A stretch of 64,000 nt of DNA from NCBI GenBank assembly GCA_002449845.1, contig DJXW01000014.1:91634-155633 (forward strand). The letters run 5' to 3'. The stretch is from Prevotella sp. UBA6994 (GTDB taxonomy: Bacteria; Bacteroidota; Bacteroidia; Bacteroidales; Bacteroidaceae). The stretch's first letter is position 1, and every line of letters begins with the position of its first letter. The position numbers and the translations under genes are program-made. The notes beneath the pieces were generated by a model. That model did no database searches. It was not told where the DNA came from and saw only the letters and a list, made by a program, of their open reading frames with translations. Shown here piece after piece: positions 7,600 through 15,306 of this stretch.

Positions 7600-9380
7600 G
7601 ATTCTATTTCGCTCAGTTCTAACCATCTCATGGTCTTCTCGTCTATTTCGTCTTTGATGGCAGACAGTCGTTTACTCTTCTCGGTAAGGTCATCTACGGA
7701 GAGCGTTCCGCTACAAAGTGCTTCCTCTATACGTTGCTGTTCTTCTTCGAGAGTGGCGATGTCTTTTTCCAATTGTGCAAACTCCAACCTCTCCTTATAC
7801 GTCATTTTGCGTTGGGAGACGTCTCGTCTGGACTTTTTCTGTACATTGTTGGTTTTGTTGTTTTCTTTCTTTTGCGCATTCTCTTCGTCAGAGTGAAGGC
7901 TTTTCCATTCCCTGTATTGGGAGTAGTTGCCTGGGAAATCCTGAATGTCTCCCTGACCGTGAAACACCAAAAGATGATCTACCACCTTGTCGGTGAAGTA
8001 TCTGTCGTGGCTTACCACAATCACGCATCCGGCAAAGTCTTGCAGATATTCTTCCAATACTTGCAGGGTCTGAATGTCGAGGTCGTTGGTAGGCTCGTCG
8101 AGCACCAGGAAATTGGGATTTTTCATCAAGACGGTGCAGAGATACAACTTGCGTTTCTCTCCACCACTGAGCTTATACACATAATTATATTGTTGCTCTG
8201 GGGTGAACAGGAAATATTGCAAGAATTGTGAAGCACTCATCTGCTTGCCGTTGCCCAAGTTGATGTATTCGGCAATGCCCCGCACGATGTCTATTACCTT
8301 TTGGTCTTCGTTGAACTTCAGTCCTTCTTGCGAGAAATAGCCGAAACGGACGGTCTCGCCAATGTCGAATTTTCCCGAATCTAAAGGCTCCAAACCCAAT
8401 AGGAGTTTGATGAAAGTAGATTTGCCCGTGCCATTTCTGCCTACGATTCCCATCTTCTCGAAACGGGCGAAATTATAGTAAAAGTCCTTCAAGATGACGT
8501 TTTCGCCAAACGCTTTCGATACGTATTGGCATTCGAAAATCTTGGAACCGATGTAAACCTTACTGGCTTTCAGTCGGATTTGCCGTTCTTCGATGCGTCT
8601 CTTGGCAACTTTCTCCAGTTCGTAGAATGCCTCTTCACGGTAGCGAGCCTTATGTCCACGAGCCTGGGGCATACGCCTCATCCATTCCAACTCTGTGCGA
8701 TAGAGGTTGTTGGCGCGAGCCACTTCTGCCCGAGCATTGTCGATTCGTTGTTGCCGTTTTTCCAAATAGTAACTGTAATTGCCACGGTAAGTGTACAATT
8801 GTTGGTCGTCTAACTCGATGATAATATTGCAGACACGGTCGAGAAAGAATCGGTCGTGCGTTACCATCAGCAACGTTTTGTTACCTCGTGACAGAAATCC
8901 CTCCAACCATTCTATCATCTCCAAGTCTAAGTGGTTGGTTGGCTCGTCGAGAACCAGAAATTCGGGCTCGGTGATGAGTACGTTGGCGAGAGCCACGCGT
9001 TTTTGTTGCCCGCCACTCAATTGTCCCATCGGTTGGTTCAGGTCCTTGATCTTCAGTTGGGTAAGTATCTGCTTGGCTCTCAGCACCCGTTCCTCATTGC
9101 CTTGGTGGTTGAAACAAGCATCGAGTACAGATTCGTTGGGGTCGAAACGTGGCGATTGTTCCAAGTAACCAATCTTCAGGTCTCGCTTGTAGATGATGTC
9201 TCCAGAGTCGTGACCTTCCTTTCCCGTCAGCACGGAGAGCAGCGTAGATTTTCCCGTGCCGTTTTTGGCAACGAAGCCCACTCTCTGTCCCTCGGCTACA
9301 GAGAAAGAAATGTTCTCAAAAAGAACCTGTGCGCCGAAGGATTTGCTCAGGTTTTGAATGTCTATATACGGAACTGGCAT
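7596..9380 (-). CDS. uup: ABC-F family ATPase, Uup type
   Basis: 594 residues with two ATP-binding cassettes and no membrane segments. Cassette 1: Walker A in AKNGTGKSTLL, signature LSGGQQKRVALA, Walker B LVLDEPTNHLDLEMIEWL. Cassette 2: GRNGTGKSTFIKLL, LSGGEKRKLYL, LVLDEPTNDLDIQTL. The linker between them is basic and helical. The C-terminus (from about residue 510) is a charged coiled coil, KERLEFAQLEKDIATLEEEQ, as in Uup. ABC-F proteins act on ribosomes; Uup has been linked to DNA recombination and ribosome quality. A HAD phosphatase is coupled downstream. Housekeeping ABC-F rather than a resistance determinant, because the Uup-type C-terminus is present. Confidence 0.88.
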   Translation of the reverse strand: MPVPYIDIQNLSKSFGAQVLFENISFSVAEGQRVGFVAKNGTGKSTLLSVLTGKEGHDSGDIIYKRDLKIGYLEQSPRFDPNESVLDACFNHQGNEERVLRAKQILTQLKIKDLNQPMGQLSGGQQKRVALANVLITEPEFLVLDEPTNHLDLEMIEWLEGFLSRGNKTLLMVTHDRFFLDRVCNIIIELDDQQLYTYRGNYSYYLEKRQQRIDNARAEVARANNLYRTELEWMRRMPQARGHKARYREEAFYELEKVAKRRIEERQIRLKASKVYIGSKIFECQYVSKAFGENVILKDFYYNFARFEKMGIVGRNGTGKSTFIKLLLGLEPLDSGKFDIGETVRFGYFSQEGLKFNEDQKVIDIVRGIAEYINLGNGKQMSASQFLQYFLFTPEQQYNYVYKLSGGEKRKLYLCTVLMKNPNFLVLDEPTNDLDIQTLQVLEEYLQDFAGCVIVVSHDRYFTDKVVDHLLVFHGQGDIQDFPGNYSQYREWKSLHSDEENAQKKENNKTNNVQKKSRRDVSQRKMTYKERLEFAQLEKDIATLEEEQQRIEEALCSGTLSVDDLTEKSKRLSAIKDEIDEKTMRWLELSEIES

Positions 9381-9448
9381 GGTGCTAAGTTGAACATGAT
9401 ACTTTACTACGTGTCTTCTCGCTGTTTCCTCATTTTCGTCTTCAATGC

Positions 9449-10267
9449 TTATTGATTTGCCTCTTCTGGTTCAGCCTTGAAGTCAGACAGGGTGAAACTG
9501 CCGTCTTCAGCCATCTTGATGCTTGCCGAGAGGGTAGGCATATCGTCGTAGGTCAGCACCAACCCCGTTGTAAACTTCACACCTGGCACAAAGCACACAC
9601 GTAGATTGCCGTTGTCCACGTTGTAGCTGATCTGTTCGCCTATCCAAATGGGTTTTTCTTCGTCAAATCCCCCCATGTCCTTGACGGTGTTGGTGGCAGA
9701 AGCAATCTCTGTTTCGTCGGCAAAGAAGGTGATTTCTTCCCCGTCAACGGCATATTTCAGATGTTCCAATATTTTTTGTTGCATCTGATAAGGCTCGATG
9801 GTAGCCACTACTTGGGCAATGTCGTTCGAGCCAAAATGCAGTTTGTAGAGTTGTTCCACATTGATTCCCGTTCCTTCCATCACGCAAGAAGTCAGCCAAA
9901 GGTCGCTGGTAGATGCGTCATAGAAACCCCGTGGCTGTCGGGTGTTGCGGATGTCGGTAAACGTAGTGGAAGTGGCATTCTTGGTCACCATTATTCCAAA
10001 TCCTTCGGTTGACAAGCCACCGTCTAATTCGCCAATGCCGCATACGTTGATGTTATTGATAGTGTCGTTCAAAATATCAAAGGGATGGACCTTGATAGTC
10101 TTCACATATCCCTCTTCCACTTGCTTGGGTATTTTGTTCACTACAGGTTCTTCCAATACTCCACTCACATTCTTCAATGTCTTACTGCCTGTGCAAGAAG
10201 ATGTTAGCACACTCATGCCGCAGATGAAGACGATGGCGGCAATCATCCAAAAATTCTTTCTGTTCAT
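9449..10267 (-). CDS. Lipoprotein of unknown function
   Basis: 272 residues from ATG 10265-10267: MNRKNFWMIAAIVFICGMSV followed by LTSSC, a lipobox. The rest is soluble and mostly beta-rich, with SASIKMAEDGSFTLSDFKAE near the acidic C-terminus (PEEANQ). I do not recognise a family. An upstream in-frame ATG at 10300 lies inside the -7 box at 10298-10305 and cannot be used. The ABC-F gene starts about 68 bases downstream, so cotranscription is possible. Confidence 0.65.
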   Translation of the reverse strand: MNRKNFWMIAAIVFICGMSVLTSSCTGSKTLKNVSGVLEEPVVNKIPKQVEEGYVKTIKVHPFDILNDTINNINVCGIGELDGGLSTEGFGIMVTKNATSTTFTDIRNTRQPRGFYDASTSDLWLTSCVMEGTGINVEQLYKLHFGSNDIAQVVATIEPYQMQQKILEHLKYAVDGEEITFFADETEIASATNTVKDMGGFDEEKPIWIGEQISYNVDNGNLRVCFVPGVKFTTGLVLTYDDMPTLSASIKMAEDGSFTLSDFKAEPEEANQ

Positions 10268-10297
10268 ACGAATCACGTTAGATTTAAAAACAAGAGG

Positions 10298-10305
10298 CAA
10301 AATTA
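10298..10305 (-). promoter_or_regulatory. -7 box (TAATTTTG) of the lipoprotein gene
   Basis: TAATTTTGCC on the minus strand, about 31 bases before ATG 10267; it rules out the ATG at 10300. Confidence 0.6.
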
Positions 10306-10347
10306 CAAAATAAATCGGAGAATAACATGTTTCTTGAATTTTTTGTT

Positions 10348-10355
10348 TATCTTTG
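10348..10355 (+). promoter_or_regulatory. -7 box (TATCTTTG) with a long leader before the FISUMP gene
   Basis: TATCTTTGCATAATC on the plus strand gives a start near 10362 and a leader of about 340 bases to ATG 10702. A second match, TAGCTTTG, lies at 10468-10475. The leader holds a stem-loop at 10528-10568: GCTCACG pairs with CGTGGGC, then GTAAAAG with CTTTTAC outside it. It also holds the separated inverted repeat CCAATACC/GGTATTGG (about 10589-10659). No other gene is visible here. Confidence 0.5.
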
Positions 10356-10701
10356 CATAATCATAACAATTAAAACGGTAATATCGTTTTTGAAATACAT
10401 ACATGTTAAATTGTAAAATGATTGCCTATGATGGAATAAAATCATGATGACATATAGAAATTGAAGCGTTAGCTTTGTATTCTTGTTTTTCGGACAATTG
10501 GGGAATTAGAAGAAAGCAGTCAAGGGTAAAAGTTAATGCTCACGTCGTAAGGCGTGGGCTTTTACTCGTTTAAGATAGTAAGGTTATCCCCAATACCTCC
10601 AATAGCATAGACGAAGTTATTAGTCCACGTTTCTTTTTCTGTCTTTTTTCGGGGTATTGGACTTATTTAAAACTATTAACTAATGAAACAAAATAAACGA
10701 T

Positions 10702-11826
10702 ATGATGAAGAAATTATTATTTGTATGTCTCTGCTTTCTAAGTACCATAAATGCAGGGGCTCAATCATTTGTATTTCCTATGGGCTTTGTGTTTCCTTTT
10801 TTTGATTTAAATATTGATGTGAAATCTAATAAAGTTTATTTTCGCATTGCTTCTTATTTTGATAAGTACCCTTATAACAATATTATTAAGAAAGAAACCT
10901 TTTTCAAGAGCTATATTATTACAGAATTGGAACATGGGGTTTTAAATGAAAAGGTTTGTATTAGAATGATTTTAAAAGAAACTAAATCAGGAAAACTATT
11001 AGGCACTGTTCTTTATTTATATGAATATGAAAATGGAACAACAAGTGTTCGGTGGTTTGTAAAAGAAATGGATAAGGAAAACTTTCAAGCTTCAGATTAT
11101 GCCATCTTTGAAACGCCTTCTGGGGGTGTTGGTGAAGATGGACCACGTTCTGTACAGGAGTTTAAAAAATTATTAAAATATGTAAAGACGCATCCTATAG
11201 GTGATTCTTCCTCGCAATCAAAGACCACACCATCACAAACACAGCCAAAGACAACAACATCTCGTGCTTATATCAGTTGTCCAGACAACAACCATCCTCA
11301 TGTCATTGACCTTGGACTTCCCAGCGGTACGAAATGGGCATGTTGCAATGTTGATGCCAAAAAGCCAGAAGATTATGGTGGGTATTATGCGTGGGGCGAA
11401 ACATCTACGAAAACAGAGTATTCTTCGTCAAACTATCGTTATGAAGGTGTAAACATAGGTAGCGATATTAGAGGAACTCAATATGATGTGGCTCATGTAA
11501 AATGGGGAGGTAAGTGGCAAATGCCCACCCAAGAGCAAATCAAGGAATTAGATGATAATTGTAAGTATGAATGGACAACATTGAATGGTGTGAAAGGAGG
11601 AAAGTTTACTGGACCAAATGGAAAAAGTATATTTATTCCCGCTGCTGGCTACCGCTCGAACGGCGACCTCTACATCGCTGGTAGCTACGGCAACTATTGG
11701 TCGTCCACGCAGTACCCGGACTACTCGTACTACGCCTACGACCTCGACTTCTATTCGGGCCTCGCCAGCTGGTACTACTTCGACCGCTTCTACGGTCAAA
11801 GTGTGCGCCCCGTGGTCAGAAATTAG
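10702..11826 (+). CDS. Secreted protein with FISUMP/C-type-lectin-like C-terminus, probable DGR target
   Basis: 374 residues. MMKKLLFVCLCFLSTINAG plus AQS is a signal peptide; residues about 25-165 form a soluble domain I do not recognise; residues 165-190 are a Ser/Thr/Gln linker (SSSQSKTTPSQTQPKTTTS). The C-terminal 185 residues match the Fibrobacter succinogenes major paralogous (FISUMP) pattern: VIDLGLPSGTKWACCNVDA, YYAWGET, WQMPTQEQIKEL, FIPAAGYR, YGNYWSST, and GQSVRPVVRN at the end. Related C-type-lectin-like folds are the usual targets of diversity-generating retroelements. Codon use changes abruptly at 11641 (see the next entry). No reverse transcriptase is present in the window. Confidence 0.8.
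   Translation: MMKKLLFVCLCFLSTINAGAQSFVFPMGFVFPFFDLNIDVKSNKVYFRIASYFDKYPYNNIIKKETFFKSYIITELEHGVLNEKVCIRMILKETKSGKLLGTVLYLYEYENGTTSVRWFVKEMDKENFQASDYAIFETPSGGVGEDGPRSVQEFKKLLKYVKTHPIGDSSSQSKTTPSQTQPKTTTSRAYISCPDNNHPHVIDLGLPSGTKWACCNVDAKKPEDYGGYYAWGETSTKTEYSSSNYRYEGVNIGSDIRGTQYDVAHVKWGGKWQMPTQEQIKELDDNCKYEWTTLNGVKGGKFTGPNGKSIFIPAAGYRSNGDLYIAGSYGNYWSSTQYPDYSYYAYDLDFYSGLASWYYFDRFYGQSVRPVVRN
11638..11826 (+). other. Candidate DGR variable region (3' end of the FISUMP gene)
   Basis: Of the 60 codons from 11641 to 11820 only 10 end in A or T, against 16 of the 20 codons just before. Tyr (13) and Asp (5) codons of the TAC/GAC type dominate, alternating with fixed motifs (AAGYR, GNYWSST, SGLAS, GQSVRPV). 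That is what adenine-directed mutagenesis of AAC codons in a template repeat would produce. The switch in composition is seen directly; the retroelement origin is inference, since no template repeat or reverse transcriptase is in view. Confidence 0.6.
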
Positions 11827-11860
11827 TGCATCCTTACCCAAATGAAAACGCAAACCAATG

Positions 11861-11943
11861 CCATATTTATCGCAGGGGGTGTGGTGGGGTGCAGGCTCCC
11901 AAGCCTGCGTGAAACCCCACGACAACCCCTGCGACAAATATGG
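11861..11943. repeat. Long GC-rich stem-loop 35 bases behind the FISUMP stop codon
   Basis: The left arm starts CCATATTTATCGCAGGGG at 11861 and the right arm ends CCCCTGCGACAAATATGG at 11943. The outer arms pair over about 30 positions with three mismatches; the inner stem GCAGGCT/AGCCTGC closes a short loop, with a five-base bulge on the right. No T-run follows on either strand, so it is not a standard terminator. A hairpin behind the variable region is a known feature of DGR targets such as the Bordetella phage system. Confidence 0.75.
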
Positions 11944-11974
11944 CTCAAACGAAATGAATGGGAAACAATTCACA

Positions 11975-12058
11975 ATTAAAGGTCTAAGGATTTATGGATG
12001 AAAGGATATTCGTAGTTTACATCATTAAAATCCTAAAATCCCTAAATCCTTAGACCTT
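11975..12058. repeat. Palindromic intergenic element with perfect 16-bp ends
   Basis: AAGGTCTAAGGATTTA (11979-11994) and its exact reverse complement (12043-12058) enclose imperfect GGAT-containing arms (GGATGAAAGGATATT against AATCCTAAAATCC) and a central stretch of about 18 unpaired bases. Confidence 0.75.
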
Positions 12059-12069
12059 GAAGACTTGTC

Positions 12070-12205
12070 TCGAAGAGAGGAAGTAAAGTGGTCAAATTCG
12101 ACCACGTTAAAATACGGGTTGTGTATCATCTCCCAAGTACCAAGAAACTCAATCGTGTATCTTGTACGAATCTAATTCATGATGATGTCTGCTGTTCGAC
12201 TTTCA
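12070..12205 (-). pseudogene. KilA-N gene fragment with an in-frame amber codon
   Basis: On the minus strand the frame reads ADIIMN, stop (TAG at 12172-12174), IRTRYTIEFLGTWEM, then IHNPYFNVVEFDHF. This matches the KilA-N pattern 'DVIKNWLRxRxTIEFLGxWExxxNPxFxxVEFD'; TAG stands where the family has Trp (TGG). Homology stops shortly after HFTSS. It lies directly behind the next KilA-N-like gene, so these are two tandem relics of phage-type antirepressor genes. Confidence 0.65.
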
Positions 12206-12208
12206 GAC

Positions 12209-12889
12209 CTATTTTAGAAGATTTCTGTTACTATTTCCCTCTAAAACCATCATCTGCTGAATAGCAATCTGATTGAGTTTCAGAAGTCTTTCTCCTTGTG
12301 GAACTCCTTCATTGATAAGTACGGCATTAATGTTTTCCATGTTTGAGAGGCAAATCAACTCATTGATGGTTGCATAATCACGGATATTGCCCTTCAAGTC
12401 TGGATTTGCTTCGCGCCATTGCTTGGCTGTCATTCCAAACATTGCCACATTCAGCACGTCAGCCTCTTCTGCATAGATGATACTGGCTTGTGCAGCGGTT
12501 ATCTCTTCTGGTATCAGATGGCTCTTGATAGCATCCGTATGGATATGGTAGTTGATTTTGGAGAGTTCTCGTTTGGCAGTCCAACCCAATTGCTTTTGTT
12601 CCTCAGCTTTCAGTCGTTGAAACTCCATGACAAGATAAAGCTCAAACTCAACTGATACCCAATTGGCAAATTTGAAGGCAATATCACGCTGGGCATAAGT
12701 ACCGCCCCTTGCTCCGTTTTTTGTAAAAATACCGATAGCCGCAGTTAATTCTATCCATTTAGTTGGGCTCATGGTGAAAGAGTTGCTACCAGCTTGTGCC
12801 AAAAGGGGGTTGAATTCGACCCCTTTAAAGTTTGGGTTATTCAATTTTTCCCAAAGCCCCAAATACTCCAGTGTATTCTTTTGGCGCAT
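12209..12889 (-). pseudogene. KilA-N domain protein, 5'-truncated
   Basis: From ATG 12889 the product is 226 residues: MRQKNTLEYLGLWEKLNNPN, FKGVEFNPLLAQAG, SFTMSPTKWIELTAAIGIF, GGTYAQRDIAFKFANWVSVE, typical of KilA-N/antirepressor proteins of phages and plasmids. The same frame continues upstream as TSNATEPKDVVKNW and meets TAA near 12947, so the start of the KilA-N domain ('SLTDIAKYKN...') is missing and no good start codon exists. The C-terminal part (about 115-226) is intact. Probably a non-functional or shortened relic; internal initiation at 12889 cannot be excluded. Confidence 0.6.
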
Positions 12890-13053
12890 CCAATTCTTAA
12901 CAACATCTTTCGGCTCTGTAGCATTTGAGGTTATTGTTTTGAGTCTATATTAATTTCCTTGCAAAGTTAAGCATTATTATTGAAATCATATCATTTTGTA
13001 TCAAAAATTGATGAATTGTTGGCGTTATATTTTGAATTGTCAGTATATTTGTG

Positions 13054-13061
13054 TATTTTTG
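13054..13061 (+). promoter_or_regulatory. -7 box (TATTTTTG) of nhaC
   Basis: Fits TAnnTTTG about 120 bases before ATG 13182; the 22-bp repeat array would lie inside the leader. Confidence 0.45.
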
Positions 13062-13083
13062 TGAAGAATTATAAGTATCATGA

Positions 13084-13171
13084 GGTAACCATGTAAGGAA
13101 CCGTTGGTAACCATATAAGAAACCATCGGTTACCATGCAAGAAACCGATGGTTACATAGTAAGGAAACAAA
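13084..13171 (+). repeat. Four imperfect 22-bp tandem repeats upstream of nhaC
   Basis: Units start at 13084, 13106, 13128 and 13150 with consensus GGTtACCATgtAAGAAACC plus three bases. An exact inverted repeat, AACCATCGGTT (13121-13131) with AACCGATGGTT (13143-13153), spans units 2-4. The array ends 10 bases before the nhaC start codon. Confidence 0.8.
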
Positions 13172-13181
13172 TCGAAAGAAA

Positions 13182-14588
13182 ATGATAGCATTTGTACCAT
13201 TTCTCGTTTTAATCGTCTTGCTTATTTGCTGCATCACGGTATTTGGCAATTCCACGCTTGATGGAGCCAGTCAGGTGGTCTTGTTGATTGCCTCTGCATC
13301 CTGTGTCCTTGTGGGGTGGATGCGGAAACGGTTGGAATGGGAGACGTTAGAACGAGAGATGACGGATAAGGTGGCAAGTTGTACGCCCTCCATCATCATC
13401 CTCCTGCTCATTGGAGCCATTAGCGGAACGTGGATGGTGTCGGGAATCGTTCCCACCATGATTTATTACGGTATGCAAATCCTTCATCCCCAGTGGTTTC
13501 TCGTCAGTAGTTGCTTGCTTTGTGCCATCATCAGTCTGTTAATCGGTTCTTCTTGGACAACGATAGCCACCATTGGCGTTGCCTTGATGGGTATTGGCAA
13601 GGCTCATGGGTTTGATGACGGGTGGATAGCGGGCTCTATTATCAGTGGAGCATATTTCGGCGATAAGCTCTCACCTTTGTCTGATACCACCGTACTGGCA
13701 TCAAGCGTGGGAGGAACACCACTTTTTACCCATATCAAATATATGATGTACACCACGGTACCTACCTTTTGCATTGCGTTGTCCATCTTTCTGATTACAG
13801 GATTGTCGATGAATGTGACCACGGTGGGTAATGTTGGCGAGTTTTCGGAAGGATTGAGCCATACCTTCCTCATATCCCCTTGGCTATTGCTGGTTCCCAT
13901 CATTGTTGGAGTAATGATTGCTCGCAGATGGCCATCGTTGGTGGTGCTGTTCATTGCAACCTTAATAGCTGCTTTCGTGGCATTGTTTTTCCAGCAAGAC
14001 CTACTTTGTGAGATTTCCAACAATGGCAACGAGCCCGAATTTATGATACTCTATGAGGGCGTGATACGTGCCTGCTATGACTCTACCAACATCGATACTG
14101 GTAATGAGATGCTGAACCAATTGGTTAGAACGCGGGGAATGGCAGGAATGATGCCTACGGTATGGTTGATTATTTGTGCACAGGTGTTTGCCGGGGCACT
14201 TACCGCTACGGGATTGTTGAAGGAAATGATGGAATATATACTCAGAATGGTGCGAGGCACGTTCTCGTTGGTGGCTTCTACCGTGATGAGCGGAATATTC
14301 CTCAACATCACCACAGCCGACCAATTCCTGTCTATCATATTGACCAGTTCCATGTTCAAGGAAACCTATAAAAAACATGGATTGGAAAGCAGACTGCTCA
14401 GTAGAAGTTGTGAGGACGGAGGTACCGTAACGTCTGTTCTCGTACCTTGGAACACGTGCGGTCTAACCCAAAGCACAGTGTTGGGTGTTGCCACGTTGAC
14501 TTATCTGCCTTATTGTTTCTTCAACATTCTCTCACCTATAGTGAGCATGATAGTGGCAGCTTTAGGGTGGAAGATTTATAAGAAGTAA
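13182..14588 (+). CDS. nhaC: Na+/H+ antiporter, NhaC family
   Basis: 468 residues with about eleven hydrophobic segments. Family signatures: LLLIGAISGTWMVSGIVPTM, SSWTTIATIGVALMGIG, GSIISGAYFGDKLSPLSDTT and NITTADQFLS. NhaC antiporters sit in the inner membrane and exchange Na+ for H+, sometimes linked to malate/lactate. The gene stands alone on the plus strand between the KilA-N relics and the convergent STAS operon. The start follows GAAAGAAA; the leader contains the 22-bp repeat array, a possible regulatory region. Confidence 0.9.
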   Translation: MIAFVPFLVLIVLLICCITVFGNSTLDGASQVVLLIASASCVLVGWMRKRLEWETLEREMTDKVASCTPSIIILLLIGAISGTWMVSGIVPTMIYYGMQILHPQWFLVSSCLLCAIISLLIGSSWTTIATIGVALMGIGKAHGFDDGWIAGSIISGAYFGDKLSPLSDTTVLASSVGGTPLFTHIKYMMYTTVPTFCIALSIFLITGLSMNVTTVGNVGEFSEGLSHTFLISPWLLLVPIIVGVMIARRWPSLVVLFIATLIAAFVALFFQQDLLCEISNNGNEPEFMILYEGVIRACYDSTNIDTGNEMLNQLVRTRGMAGMMPTVWLIICAQVFAGALTATGLLKEMMEYILRMVRGTFSLVASTVMSGIFLNITTADQFLSIILTSSMFKETYKKHGLESRLLSRSCEDGGTVTSVLVPWNTCGLTQSTVLGVATLTYLPYCFFNILSPIVSMIVAALGWKIYKK

Positions 14589-14619
14589 GATGGAATTAGC
14601 GTAGCATGGTGATGGATAC

Positions 14620-14648
14620 AAAAAATGAGAGACCTTGAGCCTCTCATT
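14620..14648 (-). terminator. Terminator of the SpoIIE-SLC13-STAS operon
   Basis: On the minus strand AATGAGAG (14641-14648) pairs with CTCTCATT (14624-14631) around a nine-base loop, followed by TTTTTTG. No T-run follows on the plus strand, so it serves the minus operon. Confidence 0.8.
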
Positions 14649-14668
14649 AGATGAAGTGAATCAACATG

Positions 14669-14974
14669 TTAATTCTTTATTTCAAAAAGGTTTAGGAATC
14701 CCGTAATCTTGAAAACCTCCTTGATGTCTTCGTTGACGTTGATAACCGTTAAGTGACCACCTTTCGCTGAGGTCTCCTTACGGAGCATCAAGAACAAACG
14801 GAGCCCCGAACTGCTGATGTACTTGAGTTCAGTGCAGTCGATGGTAATTTCTTGGTCGGCATTTTCAATGAGTTCCCCAAAATCCTTTTGGGCTTCCACA
14901 GCGGCAGGTGTGTCGAGCCTGCCAACGAGATTTACTTGATAACCATTATCTGTCTTTTTGATATCTATTTCCAT
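14669..14974 (-). CDS. STAS-domain anti-anti-sigma factor-like protein
   Basis: 101 residues, one STAS domain: GRLDTPAAVEAQKDF, then ITIDCTELKYISSSGLRLFL, where the Ser of SSSGLR is at the site phosphorylated in SpoIIAA/RsbV. In partner switching the unphosphorylated form binds a kinase-type anti-sigma factor. It is the last gene of a four-gene operon, 14 bases behind a second STAS gene. Confidence 0.85.
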   Translation of the reverse strand: MEIDIKKTDNGYQVNLVGRLDTPAAVEAQKDFGELIENADQEITIDCTELKYISSSGLRLFLMLRKETSAKGGHLTVINVNEDIKEVFKITGFLNLFEIKN

Positions 14975-14988
14975 TCTATCTTTTGAAA

Positions 14989-15288
14989 TTAAAGATTAAA
15001 GATACCGTCAAATCCAGTCATCTTGAAAACTTTCAGGATTTCATCGTTAAGGTTCACGATGTTCACCTTGCTGCCTACGGCAATGGCATTTTTCTTGATG
15101 GCTAACAAAATACGAAGACCAGAGCTACTGATGTATTCCAGTTTCTCACAGTCAATGATGATGTCGTGTCCCGTACAGTCTTTCAGTACTGACAATTCCT
15201 TTTCAGTCTTTTCTGCGGAGGCAGTGTCGAGCCTTCCTTCCAATGTGGCAACATACTTGCCGTCTTTTTCACAAAATGTAGTTTTCAT
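14989..15288 (-). CDS. STAS-domain anti-anti-sigma factor-like protein
   Basis: 99 residues, paralogous to its neighbour: GRLDTASAEKTEKEL, IIIDCEKLEYISSSGLRILL with the conserved acceptor Ser intact, and VFKMTGFDGIF at the C-terminus. It starts 18 bases behind the permease. Two STAS proteins opposite one upstream phosphatase/kinase suggest either two targets or a dimer pair. Confidence 0.85.
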   Translation of the reverse strand: MKTTFCEKDGKYVATLEGRLDTASAEKTEKELSVLKDCTGHDIIIDCEKLEYISSSGLRILLAIKKNAIAVGSKVNIVNLNDEILKVFKMTGFDGIFNL

Positions 15289-15306
15289 ATTATTAATGTT
15301 ATTATG

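Noticed and set aside
11548..11973. 141-codon frame antisense to the variable region and hairpin
   Set aside because: Its composition (Val/Ala/Glu runs) simply mirrors the TAC/GAC-rich plus strand; no start signals or domain.
13084..13171. CRISPR array
   Set aside because: Units are contiguous with no unique spacers and diverge from each other; no cas genes. The same holds for the 52581 array.
10322..13181. Complete DGR cassette in the window
   Set aside because: I looked for a reverse transcriptase, an Avd-like gene and a second copy of the GGTCGTCC/TGGTCG variable-region core on both strands and found none; only a target is supported.
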